Of a stretch of DNA of 64,000 nucleotides, positions 1-11,318 are shown in pieces. The position numbers and the translations under genes were made by a program. This stretch comes from Trochalopteron elliotii (Eukaryota > Chordata > Aves > Passeriformes > Leiothrichidae), in NCBI GenBank assembly GCA_024734555.1, contig JANPWX010000359.1, positions 1,263,042 through 1,327,041 on the forward strand, given 5' to 3'. The notes beneath the pieces are model-generated. The model searched no databases, was not told the DNA's origin, and saw only the letters and a list, made by a program, of their open reading frames with translations. Every line of letters starts with the position of its first letter. The first letter of the stretch is position 1.

Positions 1-3000
1 GACTTAGAGCACTGGTTTTCAAAGTTATCCCTGCCAACCATTTAGACAGACATTGATTATTAGGCAATCTGCTTATTCTCTTGTTCGCTGCTTCACTTGT
101 ATGAAATGCACACTTTTCCATTTCTATTATTTAGCATTTTTTCATCAATCTTTTTTAACTAGGCAGAGACAGCTTTAGCAAGCAGCAGTAATATTTAAGT
201 GGGATAAATTTATCTTTCAAAAGCTTACACTTGGTCTTGCATGTTTTCTTGTTATTAAGGTTAGATCTCACTCTCTTTCTCTTTTTAAAATACTCAGTAT
301 TGCATTTTTTAGATATCCTGCCAATCTAGTTTTAACTTCAGGGTGTCAATTTTTACTTTTCACTCAAAATTCAATTCACTTGTTCTCCATGAACTTGAAA
401 TCATCTCCATAATGCTTAGTCCCTTCTGGCTGTAAAAAAAAACAAAAAAACAAACAACTATGAATTGATAAAAGGATGATCCACTGCTTTATAATGCTTA
501 AGAATAGTGCTTTACTGATAACACAATTAATCATTTCTGTCTTATTATTTTAAATAAAATAAGTATTAAAATTGGTCTCCAAGAGCTCTGCTAGAGTTAT
601 ATATACTTCATTTGTAGACTTCTGAAGGATTACTTTTACTTGGATCATTTCAGGGATCTGGTTTATTTCACAGCCCAACTTCTAGTTGTGGCAGCATGAC
701 CAGGGGGAGGCAAACTGTGAAGTGGGGAGTGGGAAGAAGGAAATAGAAAGTTTCTTCCCTGCCAGCTCCTTTGATGACAATTTGCATCGCTCCCTAATTT
801 TGTCTGCACCTGAACCCTTTAACACTGAAACAAGGGTTACTTTTCATAAAATGACCAGCTGAATTAACTACGCAGGGCAGGTTAGAGCCTGGACTTTACT
901 TGCATTAACCTTTCTGCAGTGAGGATGCAGTCTCTCTAGCACATGTGCTTCGTCCCAAGCCTCCCCACACATCCACAAGGTCAGATAAAGTTTTCCTGTG
1001 AAAAACTGGGAACAAATCACAAGACAGCCAGCTCATCACACTTTAACTAATATTCTCTATGTAGCTTTTACCCATAAGAACAAGGAGGAAAGAAAAGCCT
1101 TCAGTTTTGTGTTGTTTTGCAATGTGGTTCTCAGAAATCTGAGTAGTCAGGTATTGGTCATCAAGACTAATTTTGATATGGCCTCAGAGTTTCCATCTCT
1201 GAAAGATACTGATTTAATCACTATTTTCCCTTCACAAACGTTTGGAGGTGAAATTTTACAGTAAAACCCCTAAGAGTGGCCCAACCAATGACATATACAG
1301 CAACACTGATGAGCATCACAGAAGCCACCTCTGACACAGATGAAAATAATGTCTGCTTGTGGCTCATACTTTTTGCACATAGTGGACACGAAAAGGTGGC
1401 TGTTACAATGCCTTTTTTTCACTTTTTTTTTAAATTGCATATGTGACTTTGTATATGTATTCTTACTGCAACTGTTTATGGGAAGCACATGAGAAAAAGA
1501 AACAGCACCAGAAAGAAACAGCACCAAATTTGTATTCTGCAGAAGAAACTACAAACTTGTTGGTATTTAAAGAACCTGTAGGATAGCTTTAAATGAAGTT
1601 GCAAAACTTGGAGAAACTTTAATTTAATCAGGTACTGATGACACTTGAAACTCCTTACAGTAACTAGGGAATCACACGAAAATGGTGCTGACTTTGTGTT
1701 TCTCAGTGAAAAGAACATGTAAATATGGACATAGCTTTTAAAAGGAAGACTATCAATTACTTTCAACAACTAAGCAGTTCCTCACAAATACAGAAAGTTC
1801 ATGGGTTCTTTTATTTGTTGCAAGTATTTCTGAGCCTACAGTTTTTCAGCCTCTTTAAATCAATAGAGAAGCTAACAAACATTTGGTTTTTTGAAAAAAA
1901 GGATTTCCTCGTGTTGTACAACTATCACGCTTTTAATTTAAAATCAAATAATTGTGAATATTTCTTTACCTCCTATTAGCTCCTTTTTGTTTGACTCCTT
2001 CCTCATGCAAATGTTGGTAATTAAATGTTACAATGGTATTACTGTCCACTGCAATACTGAGAAATGCTGGTCTACATGACCTAATCACTTTCCAAACCTA
2101 GTGGTTGTGATTCACCTCAACAATTATCCAAGGAGTTTTCCCATAACACCTTCCACAAGCTAGCAGCATTATCCTCATAGCAGCAAAACCAGCTAGATCT
2201 GTCCTGGTTCCTATTGTTATGGCAAACACGTATGATATATATAGATACACTGTCTGATATTCCCAGCATAGTGTGAAATAAGCAGGTGAACTGGATCCAC
2301 GTTCTCCTGGCAGGTGAAATACATCGTGCTAAATGATCTGCATTCACTACCAACACAGGGATGTGGGCATGGGGCATGTCATGGAGAATATTATTCACTT
2401 GCTACATGCCCAAAAGACAGAGGAAAAGACAAGTTAGGAACCTCAGCTGCTCAGTTGGCTTTTTGGAATGTGGGTTTAACACCACCAAACAAACATCCAG
2501 CCCAAGTAACGTAGGAGACAGGTAGACATGAAGATACAGATGCAGTCTGGTCATGGTAAGACCAGGCTGTGACTGAACTGTTACTGACAGTGCATCACTT
2601 CTCTTCCTCATAAAACTGATAAGCTCTTCTCTGATGCATGCTATTGCAAGCATCTTTTTTATTGCCTGCAGATTAAAATGATGCTGTGTGTCTTTTCCAG
2701 TGATTACAGTTCTTCAGCAACTATAATTGAAATTAGATCCTGAACATGTATGTGTAAAAATGTGGTTTATAATGATTTTACACCATGCTTCTATAAAATA
2801 GGCTATAGTAAGGTTCAGTACTGACATTCCTGTTTTTCATTGTCCCTTTTCATTCTTGGATATCAAACTACAGCTCGATCCCTAGACTTCTGAGGTCTAT
2901 GAGGGTCTCCCCTTGGTATCAGAAAACTTTGGACCAGTTGTGTCAGTTCATCAAGAGAAAGACCCTATCCTTTGAATTTATAAGTGCTCAGTAAAAAAGG

Positions 3001-6000
3001 TGAGTTTGCTGGGTCAGGGACAGATGGTTCATGTGAGTTCACAACTCTTCTCAGCTACACAGCGCAGACGTTGCTCAAATGGTGGTTCTATGAATACACA
3101 AAATAGTAAGTGAAAATCAAACTCTGAAACTATGCAATTAATTTCTGTTCTGGAGAACTAAGAGACTCCAAAAAGAATGAGTTCTCAAGTACTGAGGTGA
3201 CCAACATTTCTAAAACACACCAGCATGCAAGCTTTTGCTGAGTAAACTATAAACTCCCACGCTATTGCAGAATGACTGTCAGTTCCTGCCTCATAACATC
3301 TGAACACCATTTTTTTCAAAGAGTTAATCAAAGTACACAACCAAGAATAAGCAATTCCAAGAAGTACCATCAACGAACTCACTTGAACCCAGCCGAGCTG
3401 CTGCCCTACAACTTCAAACAAATGCAGCACTTATGTCAAGCACTCTCCTGTTCCTCTCTGTCCATCACACCTCTCTGAAGCAACTGTCACAGGTATAGAA
3501 AAGTCTAGAGAAAGATTGACACCAAAAATATAGTATACCTTTCTCAATATATTTATCTTGGTTTTTTTTTACTAGCAGTAGCTGGTATACAATTTGGCAG
3601 TTTTGTGTTCCTGGCTTGATTTTAGATCACCTATGGCTAAGGGCTGTGGATGTTACAGTGAAATAGTAGTTTTGCTTTGTTTATTTATAACATTTCCTTT
3701 TCTTCTGGACTTTTTAAATTAAATTAAAATCTCTCTGCCCACAGACAAGCTGTAGTAACTTTCAATGGGAAAGTAACTTTCTGCCAGTAGTTTTTTGCAT
3801 TTCCTCTCTTAAAAAACCCCATGTTCTGAAAAAGCTGCAAATCCCACAGTTGCTTGCAAGGAAAAGAAGTTGTAATTGATTCCTACAGTAGAGAAAAAGT
3901 TCTTTGATATTTGCACTATTCACAAGAAGTTCATTAGTGAAACAACAGCAAATCTCATGAAGCACACCCCAACATTGTCAAAGCTTTTTATAGTAAAATA
4001 GACTAAGGGTGAAGGATTCATGTAAGGGGACAAGAATATAACTCATACATTAATCAGTGATTGTGAATCAAAATTATTCTGGGTAATTAAGTAACTCTGA
4101 AGGTGTTTAAGCACACTAAAAAAAAACCCAAAAACTAAGACAGTATAAAATACCTTTGGCCTAAAGAACTCAGAGATCACACGAATTTACCCTTGAATTC
4201 AGCCCAACTACTGCTTAAGGTACAGAACTGTGTAAACCTACAAAGCCAGCTACTACAGGTTCTCAGTTTGTTGAATGTTTTAATTAAGGGGATTCTGTCA
4301 AAGTATTTATCACTATTAGGAGAATATTGTATACAAAACAACTAGAGATGGGTGAACTCATTTTATCTCATTACAAGCCCATTCAAAGACCACTCCTAAT
4401 CATGAAATATTATTAGCTTCTTGTTCTTTTCAGAAGATGATGACATAGAATAATACCTAATGATAAAATAAGGGAAGTAAAGAGAAGAAAGTAGCATGGG
4501 AAAAGAAGTATCAACACTGTGTGAAGAATGAATTTGATAGTATGGACAGAAGAAAGAAAATACTAGTAATAGTAAATACTAGTGGAGGAATAATATTAAT
4601 ACCTTCTATCCATGGTCCAAAGAAATATCTGGCAGATTAGGCAGCTGTGTGAGGTTTTTTTTACCATAACCTACCTGCTAAGTTATGATACAGTTCCAAT
4701 TCCTACGTGGGGAAAAACAAAAGGGTTTAAGTTACATCAAAGGAATGCCTGCAAAGTCAAGCTAGTTCTTTAAAACCTGCAGTCCACAAGAATAATGTAA
4801 GATGTTCACAGACACTGAGTTTGCTCAAGACCAATGATAATCCCTTGTGAAATGCAAACTGAAATTTGTTTGCCTACCAAAACAAGGCCCTTTTCCTATC
4901 CCCCTTTCCATTCACAGATGCCGGCATGTGTTGGCTTGTTATTGTAGTTTATGAATGTTGGCCTTTATTTCTGTGAAATAAATGTTATCAACTTCATTTG
5001 ACAAAATGTAAAATTATATGTAAAGCTGACAGACTTGGAAAAAGTAATAGAAATTAAAAGGAGATAAACATAGTTTTAGGAATATGTGTTCTCTTGAACA
5101 GTTCTTTTACTCTGAAGGGCTACATAATTATACCAAGCCATATGTGTGTCTTTTTTTTTCTTTAATAAATATTCCTGAAACTGGACAAGTGCTAATAGCA
5201 CCACTCAGAAGAATGACATCTATCATCCAGAAAGTTCTCATTATAGCTTACTTTATCAGTTCAATGATGAAAAAAAAAATAGCTATAAATCAGAATCTCT
5301 AACTAATGTTTTAGCTGAACTTAAAATGATATTCTAAAGTCTGACCATAAAAATGTGGGATTAGGCTACACAGGCACACAAGATGTCACTTCTTCTTTAC
5401 CTGGAGATCTACGTGATGAATTATACTGTTCTCACACAGCACAGGACAGGTGGAATTTGAATGATACGTCCCATAGCATATAAATCAGGTAATATAAAGT
5501 AAACACTCCATAGGTTATGGGTTTTAGTGTTCTGGAATCAAGATTTCTTATGCCAGTTGGTAGCTCTTTATGTTTTTCATTGGTCTTTCATTAACAAGGT
5601 ATTTGATCTTTCTGTCTAATTGCTCTCATATTAATAATTATGCAGGATTAGGAAAGCTCTAATTCTTAACCGTGCATATGGGAGGATGTATAGTTATGAC
5701 ATCCCTGTAAAATCTTTGTGAGAAAGACATGACCCAGGGCAGTGAGGAAACTCTCCCTTCAGAGCTGACAAGCTGGGCACAGCGCCACACTGGCGTAGCT
5801 GCCCTGTGCCAGTTTGCTGTGCTGGTTGCCACCCCTCAGAGGCAGAAATCTGCCCCAGAACCCCTTGTCTGAGGGTGGCAAGGAACTTTGTAGCTCCAGT
5901 GCTTTCATGGGTTCCATTTTAACTATATCAGAGTATGCCACATGTCTTTTGCTTACTTGGTGTCTCAGGCAGGGAAGCTGATTTTTCAGATGTCAGGCTG

Positions 6001-7100
6001 AGGCTCCACGGGGCTTTGCAGGACTCCCTGAGAGTAACCAAGCAGGGACTTGAAGTCCATGTCTTTGTATCACACACAGAAATTATAGGAACATTTTTCC
6101 TGTGACTCTGATGGTTCAGCAATGGTGGAAACCAGCAGACATATCACCTTGGAAAAGCTGGCTGAAGAATGCTGCCTTTCTGCTTACTCCGACAGCTCTG
6201 TGAGGCAATACAATGGATACCAATCTTTTGAGGACAACCAACCTATTTTCATTTTCAAAGCATTTCTTCAGGCTGAGCTACTTCAGCTACTGCTTTCCTA
6301 AGCAGCTCCACAAAAACTTGCACAAGCATGATGGAGGGGCAGAGACTGATACAGAGGTAGGAACATGTCAGGCCCACTTCGTTTCTAGTCATATGTTGGA
6401 ATAACAAGATCCTGTTGTTCTTGTTTAGCCACTCTGGCTATTGCACAGGGCAAGCTGGAAATGGAGGAAGAAGGAGAAACTTAATTTCTTTGCCTTCTCC
6501 GTGACTGCATAGGAAACTGAAGTCCCTGGTAGGAAGATTCTGCTCCTCCCCAAGTCTCATGGCCAGTGGCATGGCTGTAAGGCAGGCATGGCTTTTAGAC
6601 ATAAAATTTTGTCCCTTGTGTGGAAGACCATGTCCACTTTATCTGATTATGGAAGGACGGATCTAAGGACAAAGAAAAGACCAAGGTGGACATAAATGTC
6701 AAAATAGTTTGGGCAATCAGCTTCTTCAGTCTTGTTCCTGTTTGAAGATAAGAGGTCTGGGGAACTCCTGTGTTAGCCCTGCGTGTGTGTAGGAAGCCAT
6801 TTCTACACCCCTGTGCCTGAAAAACAGGTCTGACAGGGTACTGGCCTGCAAGGCTCTGGAAGAGCATGAGGCATGATTTCCCCATTCCCCATTTCCTTAT
6901 GTTTTTTTTATTCACTAAGTAAAAAACAGGTCTGCAAGCACCCTTGGTGTACCTGGGAGTGAGTTGGTTTCTGTTTCCTTCCACAGGCTGCTCAGGTGTT
7001 CATGTACTGGCCCCACTGTGAGGAGGGACACACACAGCAAGAGTGGAAGGAGCTCCAGGTGCTGCTCTTCCTGCTCCATTCCTCACAGCTCCTCCACATG
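1..7100. other. AT-rich non-coding stretch, no gene recognised
   Basis: No reading frame here resembles a known protein family. The longest, a minus-strand frame of 129 codons at 6595-6984, has no recognisable domain. The only visible structures are short A-rich or T-rich runs, for example the A/C run at about 434-457. No LINE, LTR or RNA gene signature was found. The stretch could be intergenic or intronic. GC content appears to rise slowly from about 5700 toward the CpG-dense block near 8400. Confidence 0.7.
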
Positions 7101-7103
7101 CCC

Positions 7104-7150
7104 ACTGTTAAAAAATAAAAAAAAAAAAAAGAACCACACACAAAAAACCC
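7104..7150. repeat. A-rich / CA-rich low-complexity run
   Basis: An A-rich tract interrupted by single T and G bases runs into CACACAC and more A-runs. It lies about 60 bp upstream of the CR1 fragment that starts near 7212. No polyadenylation signal or retrocopy body was recognised beside it, so it is called simple low-complexity sequence. Confidence 0.7.
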
Positions 7151-7211
7151 ACCCAGCCCAGTCAAGTCCTTGCAGCAGATTAAACCCTTTGTGACTGAGC
7201 CATTATTAAGG

Positions 7212-7766
7212 TGTTTGTACTACACTCAGTTTTGGGCCCCTCACTTTAAACAGGACACTGAGTTGTTGGAATGTGTCCAGAGAAGGGCAACAAGGCTCAT
7301 GAAAGGTCTGCTCATGAAAGGTCTAGAAAATGTCCTGTGAGGAAGAGCCGAGGGAGCTGGGGTTGTTTACCCTGGAGGAGACTCAGGAGGCTCAGGAGGA
7401 ACCTCATCCCTCTCTACAACTCCCTGAAAGGCGAATGTAGTGAGCTGGGGGTCGGTCTCTTCTACTGTGACTGCAGTGAGAGGACCAGAGGAAATGGCCT
7501 TCAGCTGAGACAGGGGAGATTCAGATCAATTATTACATAATTTTTTCCACTGTTAAGGTGGTCAGGCACTGTAATAGGTTGCTCCGGGGAGGCTGTGCAG
7601 TCACCATTCCTGGAGGGGTTTAAGAGGCATTTGGATCTGGTGCTGGGTTTAGGGGTTAGCCCTGGTTTAGTGGTTTAGGGGTTACAGTGTTAGTGCTGGA
7701 CTGATAGTTGGACTGGATGACCTGATGATTACTTCCAACCCTGATGATTCTATGATTCTGTGATTG
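7212..7766 (+). mobile_element. CR1 LINE, 5'-truncated 3' fragment
   Basis: This is the 3' end of a chicken-repeat-1 (CR1) non-LTR retrotransposon on the plus strand. The left part carries remnants of the ORF2 C-terminus: the GTGTCCAGAGAAGGGCAACA segment, then frames reading [14 protein letters not shown] and VVRHCNRLL. Both are typical of the C-terminal end of CR1 ORF2. The right part is the 3' UTR, including TGGACTGGATGACCTGATGA and the diagnostic terminal ATTCTATGATTCT repeat. Stops and frameshifts break the ORF, so it is a dead 5'-truncated copy, the usual state of CR1. An exact 15-bp tandem duplication (7295-7309 and 7310-7324) lies inside it. The left edge is uncertain by about 20 bp. 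Confidence 0.93.
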
Positions 7767-8249
7767 GTCAGTGTAGTCGCTACTAACTCTCCATGCAAAA
7801 GACACTATTTTTTTTCATACCTTTGTACTATTCATCATAAGACAGATTTCACAGAACAATTTTCTTTTCCCCAGAATCGTCTTTCCCAAGCTGATCTTTT
7901 CTTCCCCCCCTCCACAGCAGCAGAAAGGGATGATGCAAGGATGGGACTGGTGAGAGCTCTCTCCTGTCTCTCGTCTCAAGCAGGCTGTGACTGTCCCCTA
8001 ACACGAGCCAAGTACTTCACCTGAGGACAGCTATTACCTTTTTCCACCCCAGCAGAAGATATTTCTGCCACCGTGCTCTGCCTGCCCCTCCGTGTTCCAG
8101 CTACAACAGCCAATGTGGGCTTGCACCAGCACCGCTCTTGCCAGAGCCACCGTGAACAAGAACCACAGACGCGTTCGGGCAGTGCTCTCAGGCACATGGT
8201 GTGATTCTCGGGGATGTCCTGTGCGGAGCTAAGGGCTGGACTCGCTGAT
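7767..8249. other. Spacer between CR1 and CpG-dense block
   Basis: No gene is recognised here. CpG frequency rises from about 8080 onward, and one forward CCAAT box occurs at 8110-8114. The last 30 bp or so (8232-8260, containing GGGCTGGACTCGCTGATG) resemble the 3' UTR of a CR1 element and lead into the 27-bp tandem repeat. Confidence 0.5.
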
Positions 8250-8330
8250 GCGTGTGGGTCCCTTCCAGCTCAAGCTGCGTGTGGGTCCCTTCCAGCTCAA
8301 GCTGCGTGTGGGTCACTTCCAGCTCAAGCT
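8250..8330 (+). repeat. 27-bp tandem repeat, three copies, CR1-derived
   Basis: Three head-to-tail copies begin at 8250, 8277 and 8304. Each has the core GTGGGTCCCTTCCAGCTCAA; the third has one substitution (GGTCACTTCC). The unit and the sequence just before it resemble the CR1 3'-UTR segment that normally precedes the terminal ATTCTATGATTCT repeat, so the array probably arose by local duplication of a CR1 tail. A period of 27 is divisible by three, so all forward frames stay open across it. This makes the apparent repeats of 9 residues (for example RVGPFQLKL) a by-product of the period, not evidence for a protein. Confidence 0.85.
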
Positions 8331-8339
8331 GTTCGGTGG

Positions 8340-8890
8340 CTCTGTGCTCTCCTGCAGGGTGTGCGGGGCGGCGGCGGGCCCCGAGCGGAGCCCGGGTGGG
8401 CGCGGGGCGGGGCAGGCAGACCGGGCAGGCCGATGCATCAGCGTGTCTCGGCGGGAAGGAGGAGCGGGCAGGGCCGATGGATCAGCGTGTCTCGGCGGGA
8501 AGGAGGAGCGCGGGGACGGGGCCGGCTGTTGCCGTTCCTGGGGCGCGCCACGAGGTGGCTCCGCGCAGTGACCCGGCGCCCGCAGAGCCCCCGGGGCCGC
8601 GCCGGCTGGCTGGCGGCGCAGAATCCGCCTTTCTCGTTCTGTCACATTTTACAGGCGCTGGCTCATCGCCGGGTCTGCCGGAGGACAGGCACACCCCTGC
8701 GGCAGACCTGAGGGCTGTGCTTGGGACAGAAGGAGGCTGGCTGAGCTGCCTGGGGTGGATTCGGGACCGGGTGAGGCTGGCGAGCGCCGGGCCCAGGGAG
8801 GTCATTGGCGGCTGCCGCCCTCCCCTGGCTCGCCCCGTGCGGGCGGAGGAGCGGGCAGCTGGTTCCCACGATATGGGTGCCTGCAGCTTC
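8340..8890. promoter_or_regulatory. CpG-dense block, candidate CpG-island promoter
   Basis: This is by far the most GC- and CpG-rich part of the window. It includes a GC box, GGGGCGGGGC, at 8404-8413, further GGCGG motifs, and an inverted CCAAT box (ATTGG) at 8804-8808 in a GC-rich setting. No TATA box is evident. CpG-rich TATA-less segments with Sp1 and NF-Y sites are typical vertebrate promoters, often bidirectional. Several overlapping frames of 100-216 codons cross the block on both strands, as expected where stop codons are rare. None shows a recognised domain, so none is annotated as a gene. Alternatively it could be a GC-rich repeat or unmethylated intragenic island. Confidence 0.55.
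8429..8518 (+). repeat. 44-bp tandem duplication inside the CpG block
   Basis: Two near-identical 44-bp units lie head to tail. The shared core is ATCAGCGTGTCTCGGCGGGA followed by AGGAGGAGCG; the units differ at one base near their start (GATGCATCAG versus GATGGATCAG) and at their ends. The high identity of CpG-rich copies suggests a recent duplication or an unmethylated, slowly decaying location. It explains the repeated residues seen in forward frames here. Confidence 0.9.
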
Positions 8891-8929
8891 GTTGGAAAGT
8901 AAATACCTACCGGTAGGGGATGAGTGGCG

Positions 8930-8946
8930 TGACTCAGTAGGTAAAG
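8930..8946 (+). promoter_or_regulatory. AP-1-type site abutting a splice-donor consensus
   Basis: TGACTCA (an AP-1 consensus) occupies 8930-8936. It is followed at 8941 by GTAAAG after AG, a reasonable 5' splice-site match. If the CpG block upstream is a promoter transcribed on the plus strand, this could end a non-coding first exon. The donor match is inferred from a short consensus and could be chance. Confidence 0.25.
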
Positions 8947-8950
8947 GTGA

Positions 8951-10930
8951 AAGAGACATGGCAAAGACTTTCAGGGCTTTAAAAGTTGGAATAGAAGTTT
9001 TTTGGTTTGGCTTTTTTTTTTTTCCTCCTTTCCCCACTCCTTTGAGGTGGGCTATTTCTATGAAGAAAATTCTGCTCACATTACAAAAGGGGGATGTCAG
9101 GGGGTTTGACTGTCATTGAGGTTGAAATGAACTTTGTCACCCTGTTTAAATATTTAAGTCTCCTGACACAGGCAAATACATCACAAAGTGCTAAAAAATA
9201 TATTTAAAAATACAGCTGCCTTTGAGATGAAGCATTCCTATTCCCACTGTATCAGTTCACTTTGCTCAAGCAACCCTGAGGCATAGAGTATGGCAAGAAA
9301 CTGTGGACTGGATAGGAAGCTCCATTATCAGAACCTGTGCATTTGAAGGGGTAACATTTTGTTTTATGCTGTTCTAGCCACTCTGTTGACTTAACTGATT
9401 TCCAAGAGTTTAAACATCAATATGCACATACATCAGTTTTCTTTCTGTATCCAGTCATACTATGTCCTATTCCCTTAAGTAGCTGTAGTTTTATTATAGT
9501 TTCATACTGTTTTGCATACTGGTAATATTTAGGGGATTTTTTTTTTTTAACTTAACAGTCTTACCTTCCCCGCACATATACAATCTTTCCACTTTTATAT
9601 CATTACTTTGGTTGTGTTAGAAGTGCTAATTTAACTCAGAAGTCAGAAAATGGTCTTCAAACGTTGCTGTGTAATGCATTTTTGCTTTGGATTCAACATT
9701 GAGGAAGGTAATGGATGTACTTTAAAATAAAAGTGGGGTTATTTTTAGAGTGACTTTGATAAAATAATTGTAATGTGAAAACTGTAATGTGGTTCAGGGC
9801 AGAAACCAGTTTTATGTTGGTGGACTTTGTCTGAGCTGACCTCAAAGAGTATAGGTTCCTGGGCAACTGTGAGTGTGCAAGGCTAAAGCTGGAAGCACTT
9901 GTGTGAGTGGGAGCCCTCAGTCATAATTTAAAGTGTTGTCTCAAAAGCAAACCACATGCACCATGTTGACAGCAGAGAGTCTCTTTAGTTTCATCCCTTC
10001 ACATGGAGGTGGAGGGACTCATAATCAACAAACACTGTTTTCATCTCCTGCTGGCCACAGAAGTAACTCTCTGAGAGGTTGGAACTGGGAATTGCCGTGA
10101 AAAAGATTTGAAGGAGCTGAAGGAGACCAGCTCATGGTGGAAATGATACCATAAAGGTAGAAGAGCCCAGCATGAACAACAAACCTCATTTTGCTGATGG
10201 TTTCTCCAACTCTGGCCCCATGCCATTTGATTTTGGTGGGCTTAGCTGATAACACAAACATCTTCCAACCTCCAAGTGTGTGAAGGATGCTACGAAATCC
10301 TGCAGCTGATGAGAAGTGAGGCATTTATACATCCTTATAGGTTGCTTTGTACATTTCTTGAAGACAGAAAAATATACAAGATAGATTGTTCACAAACATT
10401 TTGAGTAAATTCTTCCATATCTGAAGGAGAAGACCACTCAGGTTGTGCCCTATCCTTAGAACTTTTCAGTTGTTTTCAGAACAGCTGGAAGGTGCAGAGC
10501 ATATGCAGCGTCTGTGGGGATAAGTAGGGGCTGAAAGTTCTCCTAGGTCTTGAAAAAACAATCATTCAGGTTTCCCTACCGCAGTTCTTCTTTGAGTCTA
10601 AAACTATATAAACTATAAATCACATATTGACATTTATGTCCTTCAGCAGTGTGACATCATTTGTCACTTAATGTAAATTTGTCCAAGTCCTACAAAAGTC
10701 AAGTGTCTGAAATCTGAGTATACTCTTACTGACTGACTCATAAGCTTTTTTCTCTTATGTTCAAGCCTGTGAAAAATGAATATGCAACCACGAATTAAGA
10801 CAGAAGTTAAAACCTACCTAAGGGGTTTTAAGGAAACTGTGCAAACTCTACAAATCTATGTCCAGATCCCATCTGCTCTCAGCCACAAAAATATTCAGTA
10901 TATGAATAAGCCCTTCCAATGAGCGCAGTG
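8951..10930. other. Non-coding stretch downstream of the CpG block
   Basis: No gene is recognised. It contains short T-runs (9009-9021 and 9538-9549). The minus-strand frames of 99 and 61 codons at 10025-10324 have no recognisable domain. If the CpG block is a promoter, this would be first-intron sequence, but no following exon could be pinned down. Confidence 0.6.
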
Positions 10931-11041
10931 GGATGGGGATTCCTTCAATGTGACAATGATGTGTTTGACCTGTGTTTGGCCTGCANGGATGGGGATTCCT
11001 TCAATGTGACAATGATGTGTTTGACCTGTGTTTGGCCTGCA
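10931..11041. other. Exact 55-bp duplication flanking a single N
   Basis: Bases 10931-10985 and 10987-11041 are identical copies separated only by one N at 10986. This is the pattern left when two contig ends that really overlap are placed side by side with a minimal gap, so the duplication is most likely an assembly artefact. A genuine tandem duplication with one unresolved base is the alternative. No coding sequence is affected. Confidence 0.85.
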
Positions 11042-11263
11042 GCTGTGTGGGCAGTGTGGACACTATCTGCCTGACAAGGTATACGCAGGATAAACACATT
11101 GGGCTGGTGTTTTAAGCAGTGTAAAGATAAGGTTTGGGTATATATTTTTAAGCTTTTACTTTTGTGAAGAAAGCAACTAACATTTTTAGTCTGTCACACT
11201 TGCAAAGACATCTCTTTGTCCATCCATCTGGCTTGCCTTGTTTTCAGGCTGTTTTGTTGTGAG

Positions 11264-11318
11264 GTGGGATACACCGTGGGATATACGTTGTGGGATATGT
11301 GTGGGGATATATGTTGTG
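11264..11318 (+). repeat. Degenerate GTGGGATAT minisatellite, about four units
   Basis: GTGGGATACACC, GTGGGATATACGTT, GTGGGATATGTGT and GGGGATATATGTT follow one another as a degenerate 12-14 bp tandem array. The minus-strand frame through it contains repeated PHIS/PTVYP-like residues that simply mirror the array. Confidence 0.7.

Noticed and set aside
8214..8964. Overlapping frames of 100-216 codons on both strands in the GC-rich region, including repeated 9-residue units
   Set aside because: High GC content removes stop codons, the repeats follow from the 27-bp period in every frame, and no frame has a recognised domain or consistent start context.
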